Assembly (NCBI GenBank): GCA_031431475.1
Contig: JANPDL010000012.1
Span: forward strand, 57,552 to 121,551
From: JADCCX01 sp031431475
GTDB lineage: Bacteria > Pseudomonadota > Alphaproteobacteria > Rhizobiales > Beijerinckiaceae
Direction: 5' to 3'
DNA: 64,000 nucleotides
Of the stretch, positions 8,348-17,231 are shown piece by piece (within the stretch, counting starts at the first letter, position 1; each line of letters begins with the position of its first letter). The notes under the pieces were generated by a model. That model saw only the letters and a program-made list of their open reading frames with translations, did not search any database and was not told the origin of the DNA. Position numbers and translations under genes: made by a program.

Positions 8348-10462
8348 ATGCCCACGATTCTGACGAACACACCGCTCTCAGCTCTGCAAGCCCTTGTTCT
8401 TGATACCGAGACAACTGGCCTTGATGTGAAGCAGGCGAGGATCATCGAGATCGGCATTGCTGGCCATGGTCAACCCGTCGAATGGTCAAGCCTGATCAAG
8501 CCCGATGTTCCGATCCCCGCAAAGAGCACGGCTATACATGGCATTGACGATGCAATGGTGCAGTATGCGCCGCGCTTTGACGACGTTTGGCGAGAGGCCG
8601 CCCGGATCATCGGCAACCAGGTCGTCATCGGTCATTCGCTCGGCTTCGATCTCGCCATTCTGAAGCGCGAGTGCGGCCGAGCGCAATTGCCATGGCAGGA
8701 ACCGGTTTGGCTGGACACCCGTTTCCTGGCGATCTTGCTTGATGCTCGGCTACCAGACTTCACTATCAGTGCGCTCTGTGCTTGGCTCGACGTTCCCGTC
8801 ACGGCAAATCATCGGGCGCTTGCCGATGCAAAGGCAACATCAGCAGTCTTCTCAGCCATGGTACCGCGTCTTCGAAAGAAGGGCATCCATACGTTCGGCG
8901 AGGCGCTTTCAGCCTGTCGTCGCATCCAGAGCCTCAATGACGAGTTGGCGCGCGCGGGCTGGGCGGAACCGCCGCAGGCCCGCACCCTTGCCGCCAGTAC
9001 GCCGGAAGCAGAACGCGCGGGCGAATTCGATGCTTATCCGTTCCTGCACCGTGTCGACGCTCTCATGAATTCTCCGCCCGTTTTCATATCTTCGTCAGAG
9101 ACGATCAACACGGCTTTGCAGATAATGGCCGAAAAGCAGATCAGCAGCCTGTTCGTTGGTTCAGCGGGCAACACGGCGGAAAACGTTGGAATCATCACGG
9201 AAAGGGATATTCTTCGCGCATTGGCCAAAAATAGAGCTGCAGCGCTAGACCAGAAGGTCGACGCTATTGCAACTCGCCCTCTCGTGACGATCCGCAGCGG
9301 CGCATATGTCTATCGGGCGATTGGAACGATGGCCCGGCGGGGCATCCGGCATCTGGCGGTCGTGGGTGATGATGCGCAACAGGTTATCGGTGCGCTTTCC
9401 CAGCGCGATCTCCTGCGGCTTCGCGCCCAGTCATCGGTCATTCTGGGTGACGAGGTTGATGCTGCATCCAACGTCGCCGATCTGGGCCGAGCGTGGGCGA
9501 AATTGCCTGCAATGGCGCGTTCATTGCTCGCCGAGGGCATTGGTGCGCCGGACATCGCCGGGATCATTGCGCGTGAGCTCGGTGCGTTAACACGCAGGTC
9601 GGCTGTTCTGGCTGAGCAGGACATGGTTGAGGCTGGCAAGGGTGCAGCGCCGTGCACCTATGCCGTCCTGGTTCTGGGCTCCGCCGGACGTGGTGAAAGC
9701 CTGCTGGCGATGGATCAGGACAATGCTGTTGTCTTTGCCGAGGGCGCACCCGGAGGCGCGGAGGACCGGTGGTTCGCCGAATTCGGAGCCCGTTTTGCCA
9801 GTATTCTGAACGAAGTCGGCGTCCCCTTCTGCATGGGTGGAGTCATGGCGCGTGAGCCGTCATTCCGCGGATCGGTTTCGACGTGGCTGGAGCGAATGGA
9901 CACATGGCTTGGCCGATCTAACCCAGCTGATCTTCTGAATGTCGATATCGTTTTTGATGCCAGGACCGTGTTGGGAGATCCGGCCCTTTTTCACGCCCTG
10001 CTCGACCGGTTCAGATACGCCGCCAGCGAAAACCCGGTCTTCCTGAAACTGTTGATCGCCTCGCATCCTGACACAAGCCCTCCGCTAGGTTTTTTCGGCA
10101 GCCTGAAGGCGGATGATGACGGCCGCCTGAATCTCAAGCGCCATCTCGTCAGTCGTGTTGTTGCGGCTGCGCGGGTTCTGGCGATCCGTCACCGGCAGGA
10201 GAGGCGATCAACAAGAGACAGACTCGGGATGATCCAGAGCATGAATATCGGATCGCTTTCCAACCTTGATGATCTGGCGCAGGCGTATGCGCGAGCGCAG
10301 GGGCTGATCCTGAAATCGCAGTTGGCGGATATCGCTGAAGGACGCAGGCCTGATAATCGTATTCTGCTTGCAGCCCTTACCCCTCTGGATCGTGCCAAGC
10401 TGAAAGCGGATCTGTCAGGTATTTCAGATCTGGGCGAGGTCGTTCGCGCCGCGATGTTCTAG
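8348..10462 (+). CDS. DnaQ-like 3'-5' exonuclease fused to CBS pair and DUF294 nucleotidyltransferase
   Basis: A 704-residue multidomain protein. Residues about 12-175 form a DEDDh exonuclease with DTETTGLD, HSLGFDLAILK and HRALADAKAT carrying the acidic residues and His. Residues about 232-355 are a tandem CBS pair (FISSSETINTALQ, VTIRSGAYVYRAI), a known adenine-nucleotide sensor. From about 380 a DUF294 nucleotidyltransferase follows with the signature LGSAGRGES then MDQDN (about 443-457), ending in the DUF294 C-terminal helical domain. Related CBS-DUF294 proteins without the exonuclease are often called signal-transduction proteins. The substrate is unknown. It may be translated with the preceding membrane protein (25-base gap, no clear ribosome site). 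Confidence 0.9.
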   Translation: MPTILTNTPLSALQALVLDTETTGLDVKQARIIEIGIAGHGQPVEWSSLIKPDVPIPAKSTAIHGIDDAMVQYAPRFDDVWREAARIIGNQVVIGHSLGFDLAILKRECGRAQLPWQEPVWLDTRFLAILLDARLPDFTISALCAWLDVPVTANHRALADAKATSAVFSAMVPRLRKKGIHTFGEALSACRRIQSLNDELARAGWAEPPQARTLAASTPEAERAGEFDAYPFLHRVDALMNSPPVFISSSETINTALQIMAEKQISSLFVGSAGNTAENVGIITERDILRALAKNRAAALDQKVDAIATRPLVTIRSGAYVYRAIGTMARRGIRHLAVVGDDAQQVIGALSQRDLLRLRAQSSVILGDEVDAASNVADLGRAWAKLPAMARSLLAEGIGAPDIAGIIARELGALTRRSAVLAEQDMVEAGKGAAPCTYAVLVLGSAGRGESLLAMDQDNAVVFAEGAPGGAEDRWFAEFGARFASILNEVGVPFCMGGVMAREPSFRGSVSTWLERMDTWLGRSNPADLLNVDIVFDARTVLGDPALFHALLDRFRYAASENPVFLKLLIASHPDTSPPLGFFGSLKADDDGRLNLKRHLVSRVVAAARVLAIRHRQERRSTRDRLGMIQSMNIGSLSNLDDLAQAYARAQGLILKSQLADIAEGRRPDNRILLAALTPLDRAKLKADLSGISDLGEVVRAAMF

Positions 10463-10464
10463 CG

Positions 10465-12015
10465 TCAAAGAAACGCCGACAGTGGCCTCACCTCTGCCGC
10501 CAACCGATCCGCCGTGAGGCCGATCCCGATCCCGGCACCAAGTGCGCCGTGCAACCAGACCGCTGCTGCAGCAGCCTCGAAGGCGGGCATGCGGCACGCA
10601 AGATGAGCGCCGATCAGACCGGAGAGCACATCGCCCGAACCGGCTGTGGCAAGCTCCGGACCGGCATTCGTGTTGATGGCAGCGCGCCCATCGGGCGCGG
10701 CGATCACGGTGTCCACGCCTTTGTAGACGATCACGCAATGAGCAACGCGGGCCGCTGCCCGCGCCTGCTCGACTTTCGACGCCTGGGTGATCTCCGGAAG
10801 CGCTGCAAAACCGGGATCCATCGCAAGCAGCGGAGCAAATAGCCTGGCGAACTCTCCCGCGTGGGGCGTCATGACGCAACAGTGTGACTCTCCGCCCGCT
10901 TTTCGGAAAGACTCAACGTGGCCCACAAGGCTTGTGAGCGCGTCCGCATCGAGCACGAGCGGAAGGGATATTCGCCGGGCGGCCTGAATGCGCGCCAATG
11001 TTGGCTCACCAACGCCGGCGGACGGGCCAATGATAGCAGCAGCGAACCGGGCCTGCCCAATGAGTTCAGCAAAAGCTTCAGGCGTCGGGGCCTCACGCAG
11101 CATGATTGCAGTGACATGCGCGGCATGAATGCGAAGAGCGTCCCTGTCACCGGTGATCGTGACTGCTCCTGCGCCATTGTTCAGCGCGGCCGTCGCGGCC
11201 AGGCGGGAGGCGCCGGTCTGAAGCTCCTGGCCGCTGACGACGAGACAGTGACCCCGCGTGTACTTGTGGATGTCACGTGACGGAGCGGGCAGCAAACTCT
11301 GCCAGAGGGCCGGTGTATTTCGGAATAGCTGCGATGGAAGCGCCTGCGCCGCATCGTCCGCTTTCAGTCCGATGTCTGCGACAGCCAAATCCCCGCAAAG
11401 GCCTCGTCCCGGCCAAAGCAGATGTCCGGGTTTTGTCTTGAAAAACGTGATGGTTCTATGCGCCTGAACACACGGTCCCATGGGCTGGCCTGTATCACCA
11501 TGGAGACCTGATGGGACGTCGATGGCAAAGATCGTTGCACCCGAATGCTGCAGGCGAGACAGAGCATCAGCCTCCTCTCCCGCTATGGGCCTGGACAATC
11601 CAGCGCCATAAAGCGCATCAATTACAACACCATCGGATTGCGGCATGAACGCGGACAACGGTTGGATGGGGCCTTTCCAGAGTGTAGCCGCGCTGGCCGC
11701 AACGCCCTCCTTTGGGTGTGCCTTTGCAAAGATATCGACGGCATACCCGCGATCGGAAAGCACAGTGGCAGCCACATAACCGTCGCCACCGTTGTTTCCG
11801 GGACCGCAAAGAACCGTGATTGGTGTGGGGGGAGGGGAATGTCCGACCACGGCTTCAGCCACCGCACGGCCTGCAGCCAGCATCAAGCGGTCGATGCTGA
11901 TCCCATTCCGGATCGCCGCCTGATCAACCGCAGCCATCTCTGCAGTGGTGAGGATTTCCTCTGATGCGTCCTGAGGTGGCTGAACATGAAAAGGCATGGC
12001 CTCATTCTGAGGCAT
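10465..12015 (-). CDS. nnr: Bifunctional NAD(P)H-hydrate epimerase / ADP-dependent NAD(P)H-hydrate dehydratase
   Basis: The N-terminal YjeF_N epimerase domain (about 20-220) shows CGPGNNGGDGYVAA and AIDVPSGLHGDTG. The C-terminal ribokinase-like dehydratase (about 235-510) shows LDADALTSL, MTPHAGEFARL and the nucleotide-binding NAGPELATAGSGDVLSGL. It repairs hydrated NADH/NADPH. The start at 12015 has GAGG just upstream and avoids overlap with the SHOCT gene; starts at 12081 or 11997 are also possible. It sits downstream of the SHOCT gene in a probable FixK-controlled operon, and ends 2 bases from the convergent exonuclease fusion. Confidence 0.93.
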   Translation of the reverse strand: MPQNEAMPFHVQPPQDASEEILTTAEMAAVDQAAIRNGISIDRLMLAAGRAVAEAVVGHSPPPTPITVLCGPGNNGGDGYVAATVLSDRGYAVDIFAKAHPKEGVAASAATLWKGPIQPLSAFMPQSDGVVIDALYGAGLSRPIAGEEADALSRLQHSGATIFAIDVPSGLHGDTGQPMGPCVQAHRTITFFKTKPGHLLWPGRGLCGDLAVADIGLKADDAAQALPSQLFRNTPALWQSLLPAPSRDIHKYTRGHCLVVSGQELQTGASRLAATAALNNGAGAVTITGDRDALRIHAAHVTAIMLREAPTPEAFAELIGQARFAAAIIGPSAGVGEPTLARIQAARRISLPLVLDADALTSLVGHVESFRKAGGESHCCVMTPHAGEFARLFAPLLAMDPGFAALPEITQASKVEQARAAARVAHCVIVYKGVDTVIAAPDGRAAINTNAGPELATAGSGDVLSGLIGAHLACRMPAFEAAAAAVWLHGALGAGIGIGLTADRLAAEVRPLSAFL

Positions 12016-12043
12016 AGCCTCGCCCAAAGCCAAGCCCGCAGTG

Positions 12044-12289
12044 TCAAACAAGTATGTCCTTGCGCATCCTGTCAAAATCATCCTTCGTCAGGTCGCCTCT
12101 GGCGTAGCGCTCTTTCAGAACCTCAAGCGCGGGTGGCCGACCAGCACCGAGCCCCAAGTGCTTCATCAAGTAGGAAGCGAACACGAATACCAAGCCAATG
12201 AAAACGGCATACCACACCAGGTGCATCACGACATGTATACCAAAATATCCATCGCTCCAGCCAGCGGACCAGTTTGGCCAGTTCATCAT
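12044..12289 (-). CDS. Small SHOCT-domain membrane protein
   Basis: An 81-residue protein with one membrane segment (about 18-42) and a C-terminal SHOCT motif (ALEVLKERYARGDLTKDDFD). GGAGGGTGCC precedes the ATG at 12289; an in-frame ATG at 12343 lacks a ribosome site. SHOCT domains are short oligomerisation modules. The FixK-like box at 12343-12356 is centred 60 bases upstream of the start, as expected for an activated promoter. Confidence 0.85.
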   Translation of the reverse strand: MMNWPNWSAGWSDGYFGIHVVMHLVWYAVFIGLVFVFASYLMKHLGLGAGRPPALEVLKERYARGDLTKDDFDRMRKDILV

Positions 12290-12342
12290 GGCACCCTCCG
12301 TTGTTGACCAAGTCATATCTGCCACAACTATCCACGAGGACA

Positions 12343-12356
12343 TTGAGGCGGATCAA
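12343..12356. promoter_or_regulatory. FNR/FixK-type box (TTGAG-GCGG-ATCAA)
   Basis: On the complementary strand this reads TTGAT-CCGC-CTCAA, one mismatch from the FNR/FixK consensus. It lies just past the end of the cytochrome c gene and ahead of the leftward SHOCT-nnr unit, so that unit probably has its own low-oxygen promoter. Confidence 0.5.
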
Positions 12357-12366
12357 GCGTCGTGGG

Positions 12367-12708
12367 CTATCGCCCTTTCAACCTCCGCATGTGGGCCAGC
12401 AGATCTTCGATTTCGCGTGGCGTCAGCGTGAACTCAGGCATCGCATTATGACCTGTCACGATGCCTTCTGCGAAGCCCTCCTCCAGATCCTCAAGCTTGT
12501 ATTTGCGGGCAACGACGCGGAACGGGGGAGCCTTGCCGTTGGGACTGACGCCCGTCCCACCAATTGCATGACAATGGCTGCAGTTCTTGACAGCGAAGAC
12601 CTCTCCCGCTCGTGGATCGGCGGCGCGACCGCCCGCAGTTGAAGCGATGAACAGAGCGACCGCCGCAAGCATAACAGCCGCAACAATAAGCTTACGATGG
12701 CGTGTCAT
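12367..12708 (-). CDS. Small periplasmic cytochrome c
   Basis: A 113-residue protein with a signal peptide (hydrophobic core about 8-22, cleavage likely after GGRAA near 30). One heme-c site CSHCH (Cys43, Cys46, His47) is followed by a candidate axial Met in GHNAMPEF. This is the size of a class I monoheme cytochrome c. Its start overlaps the stop of the upstream gene by four bases (ATGA), so the pair is translationally coupled. A role as electron carrier in low-oxygen respiration is inferred. Confidence 0.9.
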   Translation of the reverse strand: MTRHRKLIVAAVMLAAVALFIASTAGGRAADPRAGEVFAVKNCSHCHAIGGTGVSPNGKAPPFRVVARKYKLEDLEEGFAEGIVTGHNAMPEFTLTPREIEDLLAHMRRLKGR

Positions 12709-13094
12709 GCCGGCCTCACTGCCGCAATCCTGTAAGTCTCCATCTCTCCGTCGGGATCACGGATGGAAACATACTCGCCAGGCTTGAAGACATGGTCGCC
12801 AAAGCGAAATCCGGACTCATCATCGGCATGGGTCGTGCGATCATAATCGAAACCCCATGTGGCCCCCTTGTCTCCGCCGGCACGATGCACGAGATAGCCG
12901 CGGCGGATCGGCTCATCGCCCCAGAAGCGATGGACGAGGCAGGCGTTCTTCTTGTCCTTCCACCCTTTGGCATCGATATGACCAACGCTATCGAGCGGAG
13001 CGACGAACTCGTAGCCATGACGCACGGATCCCTCCGGGAACGTCTTCGTCCGAGCCAGGTTCAAGGTGATTTTCATAAGGCTGGTTTGCGGCAT
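12705..13094 (-). CDS. Conserved hypothetical protein coupled to cytochrome c
   Basis: A 129-residue soluble protein with a mainly beta pattern rich in aromatic, Gly and charged residues. Its C-terminus resembles a small barrel (GDHVFKPGEYVSIRDPDGEM). No catalytic motif or named family is recognised. It overlaps the cytochrome c start by ATGA and has a FixK-like box 51 bases upstream, so it is likely part of the same low-oxygen unit. An alternative start at 13076 lacks a ribosome site. Confidence 0.8.
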   Translation of the reverse strand: MPQTSLMKITLNLARTKTFPEGSVRHGYEFVAPLDSVGHIDAKGWKDKKNACLVHRFWGDEPIRRGYLVHRAGGDKGATWGFDYDRTTHADDESGFRFGDHVFKPGEYVSIRDPDGEMETYRIAAVRPA

Positions 13095-13144
13095 GGGTTG
13101 CGTCCTTTGCTTGGAGAATGGTGCCCCAGCGGCAGCGTGACGCT

Positions 13145-13158
13145 TTGATCTTCCTCAA
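13145..13158. promoter_or_regulatory. FNR/FixK-type box (TTGAT-CTTC-CTCAA)
   Basis: TTGATCTTCCTCAA has one mismatch to TTGAT-N4-ATCAA. It sits centrally between the divergent conserved hypothetical/cytochrome c pair (start 13094) and the DUF2892 gene (start 13216). Its centre is 57-64 bases from both start codons, so it could serve both promoters. Confidence 0.55.
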
Positions 13159-13215
13159 CACTGGGTCGCCACATCGATGCAATATGGCGTCACCACAGCA
13201 AACAGGAGGAATGCA

Positions 13216-13425
13216 ATGACCCCCAATGTTGGAACGATTGATCGCATTGCCCGCATCGCCCTTGGTCTGGCGCTGATCGCATTCGCGCTCGGCTACATCT
13301 ACCCAGGCACCGGCTGGAACTGGGCCGGATGGATCGGTGCCGTCCCATTGCTCACAGCCGTATTCGGCTATTGCCCGGCGTATTCGCTTGTCGGCATCAC
13401 GACTTGCAATGCAAGGCATAGCTAA
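13216..13425 (+). CDS. DUF2892 (YgaP-like transmembrane) protein
   Basis: A 69-residue protein with the family pattern NVGTIDRIARIALGLALI followed by a second hydrophobic segment and a Cys-containing end (FGYCPAYSLVGITTC). The ATG at 13216 is preceded by AGGAGGAATGCA. DUF2892 is the membrane part of the rhodanese YgaP but stands alone here. Location is the inner membrane; function is not established. Confidence 0.88.
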   Translation: MTPNVGTIDRIARIALGLALIAFALGYIYPGTGWNWAGWIGAVPLLTAVFGYCPAYSLVGITTCNARHS

Positions 13426-13460
13426 GCCTGATTGAGCGGAACCGGCACCAGCTTGGCCGG

Positions 13461-13489
13461 GGATCGAGGCGTTCGCGCTTCGATCCTTT
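13461..13489 (+). terminator. Probable terminator after DUF2892 gene
   Basis: Arms GGATCGA (13461-13467) and TCGATCC (13480-13486) form a hairpin followed by TTT, 36 bases after the DUF2892 stop and just before the end of the convergent DUF2189 gene. Confidence 0.4.
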
Positions 13490-13501
13490 CGCTGGCCTGT
13501 T

Positions 13502-14290
13502 TCAGACAACGACTTTGCGATAGAGATGCCAGGTCGAATGCCCGAGGATCGGCAGAACGACCAGCAAGCCCAAAAACAAGGGCGCGGCAGCCAGGATCAG
13601 GAGGACCCCCACGATCACTCCCCAGACGAGCATCACCGGCAGGTTCATGATTACGCCTTTCATGGACAGGATGATCGCGGATATGAAATCCTGCTCATGG
13701 GCCAGGAGATGGGGGAACGAGAACACGGAAATGGCAAACGCAACAAAGGCAAATCCGGCTCCGATCAACGTGCCGGTCAGGAGGAAAGTGACGGCTGACG
13801 ACCCAAACATTACATCGAGGCCCATGGTCATGGGGTTCACCGGTTTCAGACCGAAGTTTAGTGCATAAATCAGCAGGGCAACACGCACCCAGAACAGGAG
13901 AAGCACCATTAATGTGACTCCGAGCATCATGATTTGCCGACTGGATTGATGCCGGATCGCGCCGAGCACAATCAGGAACGATAGCGGCAGGCCTGCCTCA
14001 AGACGGCGGCTCACTTCGTAGAGCCCGACAGCAGCAAACGGACCGATGAGCGCAAAGCCCATGATGAGCGGAAGGACCATCACATACTGCTCGAAATACC
14101 AGGCAAGGCCCAGCAAGGCTGCACCGCCAAGCGCATAGAAAAAACCGAAGAACAGTCCGTAGGCTGGGGCGGCCGCAAAGTCAGCGAGACCAGCCTTCAG
14201 ACTGCTGAAGAGATCCGCGATAACAATGGGGCGGGCCGAAGCCGCCGTAGGCACCGCCTGCGGGCTGTCATATTCGGATTCAGCGTTCAT
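13502..14290 (-). CDS. DUF2189 integral membrane protein
   Basis: A 262-residue protein with about six membrane segments after a polar N-terminus of some 40 residues, matching the DUF2189 family. Its ATG lies 11 bases inside the end of ccoS, so it is translationally coupled to the oxidase assembly operon and is its last gene. A link to cytochrome oxidase assembly or membrane energetics is inferred from this coupling only. Confidence 0.85.
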   Translation of the reverse strand: MNAESEYDSPQAVPTAASARPIVIADLFSSLKAGLADFAAAPAYGLFFGFFYALGGAALLGLAWYFEQYVMVLPLIMGFALIGPFAAVGLYEVSRRLEAGLPLSFLIVLGAIRHQSSRQIMMLGVTLMVLLLFWVRVALLIYALNFGLKPVNPMTMGLDVMFGSSAVTFLLTGTLIGAGFAFVAFAISVFSFPHLLAHEQDFISAIILSMKGVIMNLPVMLVWGVIVGVLLILAAAPLFLGLLVVLPILGHSTWHLYRKVVV

Positions 14291-14459
14291 GGGTTTTGTC
14301 CTTTCGATTCACGTCCGGCAGGTCATCATCGGCAATGGCGCGCCATCCCGCACCTTGCAGGTCCTCGAACTGCTTGGCGCGCAGCGACCAGACAAAACCC
14401 GCAAGCCCAAGGGCTCCGAGAAACAGGGCAAGCGGAAGCAGATAGACCAGAACATTCAT
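14280..14459 (-). CDS. ccoS: CcoS / FixS, cbb3 oxidase maturation protein
   Basis: A 59-residue protein with one N-terminal membrane helix (VLVYLLPLALFLGALGLAGF), then the family motif FVWSLRAKQFEDLQGAG and an acidic-basic tail. It overlaps the ccoI stop by four bases (ATGA at 14456-14459) and the DUF2189 start by 11 bases. CcoS is needed for cofactor insertion into the cbb3 catalytic subunit. Confidence 0.93.
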   Translation of the reverse strand: MNVLVYLLPLALFLGALGLAGFVWSLRAKQFEDLQGAGWRAIADDDLPDVNRKDKTHER

Positions 14460-16659
14460 ATTCCAGCCCCCCTTGCGCTTTGGGCTCGCAGCGCATTCAG
14501 CGTGACGATTACCGACGAGCCGGACATGGCGAGGGCCGCCACAAGCGGCGTCGCATAGCCTGCAATCGCAAGCGGCACCGCGACGGCGTTGTAAATCACG
14601 GCGAGCCAGAGATTCTGGACCATCAAGCCCTTGGCACGCCGCGAAATCGTCACTGCCGCCAGAACAGGTGACAGTCCTGATCCAAGAAAGACAGCGTCCG
14701 CAGCTGCCTGTGTCAGATGAACCGCAGTGACCGGCGATATCGAGACATGCGCTGCAGCCAGAGCGGGCGCATCATTGAGGCCGTCTCCCACCATCATGAC
14801 CTTGCGGCCTTGCGCCTTGAACGCTTCGATCCGCCGGATTTTATCCGCTGGCGTCAGTCTGGAGGCAAAACGCCTGATCCCCAATGAATGGGCTGCATTG
14901 GCAACAGCTGCATCGCGGTCACCCGATAATATCTCGATCTCAAGTCCAAGCGTCTTCAGCTGCTGAACCGTTTCAACCGCATCGGGGCGTAATGATTGCT
15001 GGATGGCGAAAATAATGATCCGGTCACCGTTGAGAAAAGCCATCAGCGAGGCATCAGGATACCGGGTTGCTACGGTTGCTGCAGTCGTCTCTGCTCCACA
15101 GAAGCTTGGCCTGCCAAGGAAGAGTGGTTTCCCCTCCAGCATCGCTCCGACGCCAAGACCTGGCTCCTCAGTGGCCTCCAAAGGCATGGTCGCCCCGCTT
15201 GCCTCGACAATCGCCTGCGACAGCGGATGACGGCTTGAAAGCGCCAGCCTTCCTGCGAGTTCAAGATCACAGAGCTCTATGTCAGCCGCATTCGCGAGTT
15301 GCGGCATGGGCATAGTCAGCGTTCCTGTCTTGTCGAAGATCACGGTGTCGATCTCAGCAAAACGCTCAAGCGCACTTCCTTGATTCAGCAGCACCGACCG
15401 GCGGAACAACGCGCCCGCAGCCACAACCTGTACGGCAGGAACTGCTAGCCCCAACGCACAGGGGCAGGTGATGATCAGAACGGTTATAGCGATGACGAGG
15501 GCCTGCTGCCATGCAAGGCCAAACAGCATCCAGCCAGCAAAGGTCAGCAATGCTGTTGCATGAACCAGCGGGGCATAGAGTTGCGCCGCACGGTCAGCGA
15601 GCAACAGATGCTCCGACTTGCTGGCGGTTGCCTTCTCAAGCAGCTGATTCACCTCATCCAGCAAAGTTCCTGTCGCTGCCTTCAGGACGCGGATTTTCAG
15701 TGTTCCGGAGATGTTCAACGTACCCGCGTAGACCATCGCGTCTTCACAGATTGAAGCATACTGCGTCTCCCCGGTGATGAGGCTCTGATCAATCTCGGAC
15801 TTGCCAGAGACGACCCTGCCATCGACCGAAACGCGCTCGCCAGGTCGCACCAACACCATATCGCCCGCCGCAATTGCAGCGATGGGGACCTCACGCACCT
15901 CCTTGTCCGAAATGAATTTGACTGCCGTCTCTGCCTTGAGCGCGGCAAGATTACCGGCAACCGTGCGCGTCTTGTGCCGCATCGCCTGGTCGAGATAGCG
16001 ACCGACCAGCAGGAAGAAGATCAGCATCACAGCACTATCAAAATAGGCATGCTCGCCATGATTCAGTGTTTCGACGACGGACATACCGAGCGCCAGCAGG
16101 ATCCCGAGCGTGATCGGTACGTCCATGTTGACATGGCGCGCCTTGAGCGCCCGAAGTGCGCTTTCAAAGAAGGGTTGCCCTGCGTAAGCCGCCGCTGGAA
16201 GCGCAATCAATGCAGACAGCCAGTGGAAAAAATCGCGCGTTTCGGGGTTTATATCGCTGGCATTGCCAGACCAGACCGACACGGACAGCAGCATGATATT
16301 CATGGCCGCAAAGGGGCAACGCCGAGATAGCGCAAGAGACGCTTTTCCTCGTTGGCTTCCTTGGTTTCGGCTTGCTTGGCGACGAATGGGTAAGCCTTGA
16401 AGCCAAGTGCTTCGACCGCCGCGATGATCGCATCGGGTGATGTTGCTGCCTCCTGCCAAGTCACACTGAGGCGTTGGCTTGAAAGGTTGACACGCGCGGC
16501 CACGACACCGCGAACCTTCATGACGTTTTTTTCGACGGATGCCATACAGCCTGCACAACGCATACCCTCCACGGCCAATTGCAGCGAAGCTGCACCATGG
16601 GAGTCGCGATGCACAAAGCTTGAAAGATCACGGGAGATCAAAGGCGCGGCCGAACTCAT
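14456..16659 (-). pseudogene. ccoI: CcoI / FixI copper-transporting P1-type ATPase, apparent frameshift
   Basis: Two overlapping frames together give the whole protein. The first (16659 leftward) holds a heavy-metal-associated domain with GMRCAGC (Cys35, Cys38) and ends PLRP-stop near 16300. The second continues from FAAMNIMLLSVSVWSG to the end, with CPC in TCPCALGL, phosphorylation site DKTGTLT and GDGLNDAPALAA. They join at the G run 16313-16316 (C run on the coding strand), where one base appears to be missing. The gene sits correctly between ccoH and ccoS with ATGA overlaps on both sides. CcoI supplies copper for CuB of the cbb3 oxidase, so a real frameshift would impair the oxidase; a sequencing error in the homopolymer is equally possible. 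Confidence 0.88.
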
Positions 16660-17231
16660 GGCTTCGGCTCCTTCAGAACAACGCGGTTGCGCGAGGCAAA
16701 TACACGTTCGCCGTTCCGGTCAGCTTCAAGCACGAGCGTCCACGCTCCGGCCTGAACGGCGGGGATATCTGCTGAGTAATCACCGGGGTGTCGTTCAGTG
16801 AGTACGCCTGACTGATCGGCCCGTGTCAAAGCCGGGTGTGCCAAGCGTGCAGTCATCCTGAGTCCTGTCACCGGGCTTCCATCCGGCTCGGCAAGACTGA
16901 TGCGAACGGCTGCCAACGGGCCAGTCAATTGCACCGAGACGTCAGCCTTCCAGCCGCGCTCCGTCTGCACCCGCATGGCGTCAATCTCGCGATTCATGAC
17001 CTGACTGGCGACATAACCGTTTTTCACATCGAGACCGGGCATGGTCGTGATCGCAAACGTCATCATCACCCCGTTCACGGCTGTGATGACGCCGAAGAAG
17101 GCGATGAATGTGAATAGGACGAAGCGCCCGGTGATCGGGCGCGATTCCTTGGCGGGCTGCACGACCGTTTCAGCAGCGTCATAGGGCATGATGAACACTC
17201 CGCAGCAGGACATCGCAAACGGCTCCTTCAA
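16656..17231 (-). CDS. ccoH: CcoH / FixH, cbb3 oxidase assembly protein
   Basis: A 191-residue FixH-family protein with one membrane helix (about 37-63) following RPITGRFVLF, then a periplasmic beta-rich domain (YVASQVMNREIDAMRVQTERG). It overlaps ccoG upstream and ccoI downstream by ATGA on both sides. FixH-type proteins assist cbb3 assembly together with CcoI. Confidence 0.92.
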   Translation of the reverse strand: MKEPFAMSCCGVFIMPYDAAETVVQPAKESRPITGRFVLFTFIAFFGVITAVNGVMMTFAITTMPGLDVKNGYVASQVMNREIDAMRVQTERGWKADVSVQLTGPLAAVRISLAEPDGSPVTGLRMTARLAHPALTRADQSGVLTERHPGDYSADIPAVQAGAWTLVLEADRNGERVFASRNRVVLKEPKP

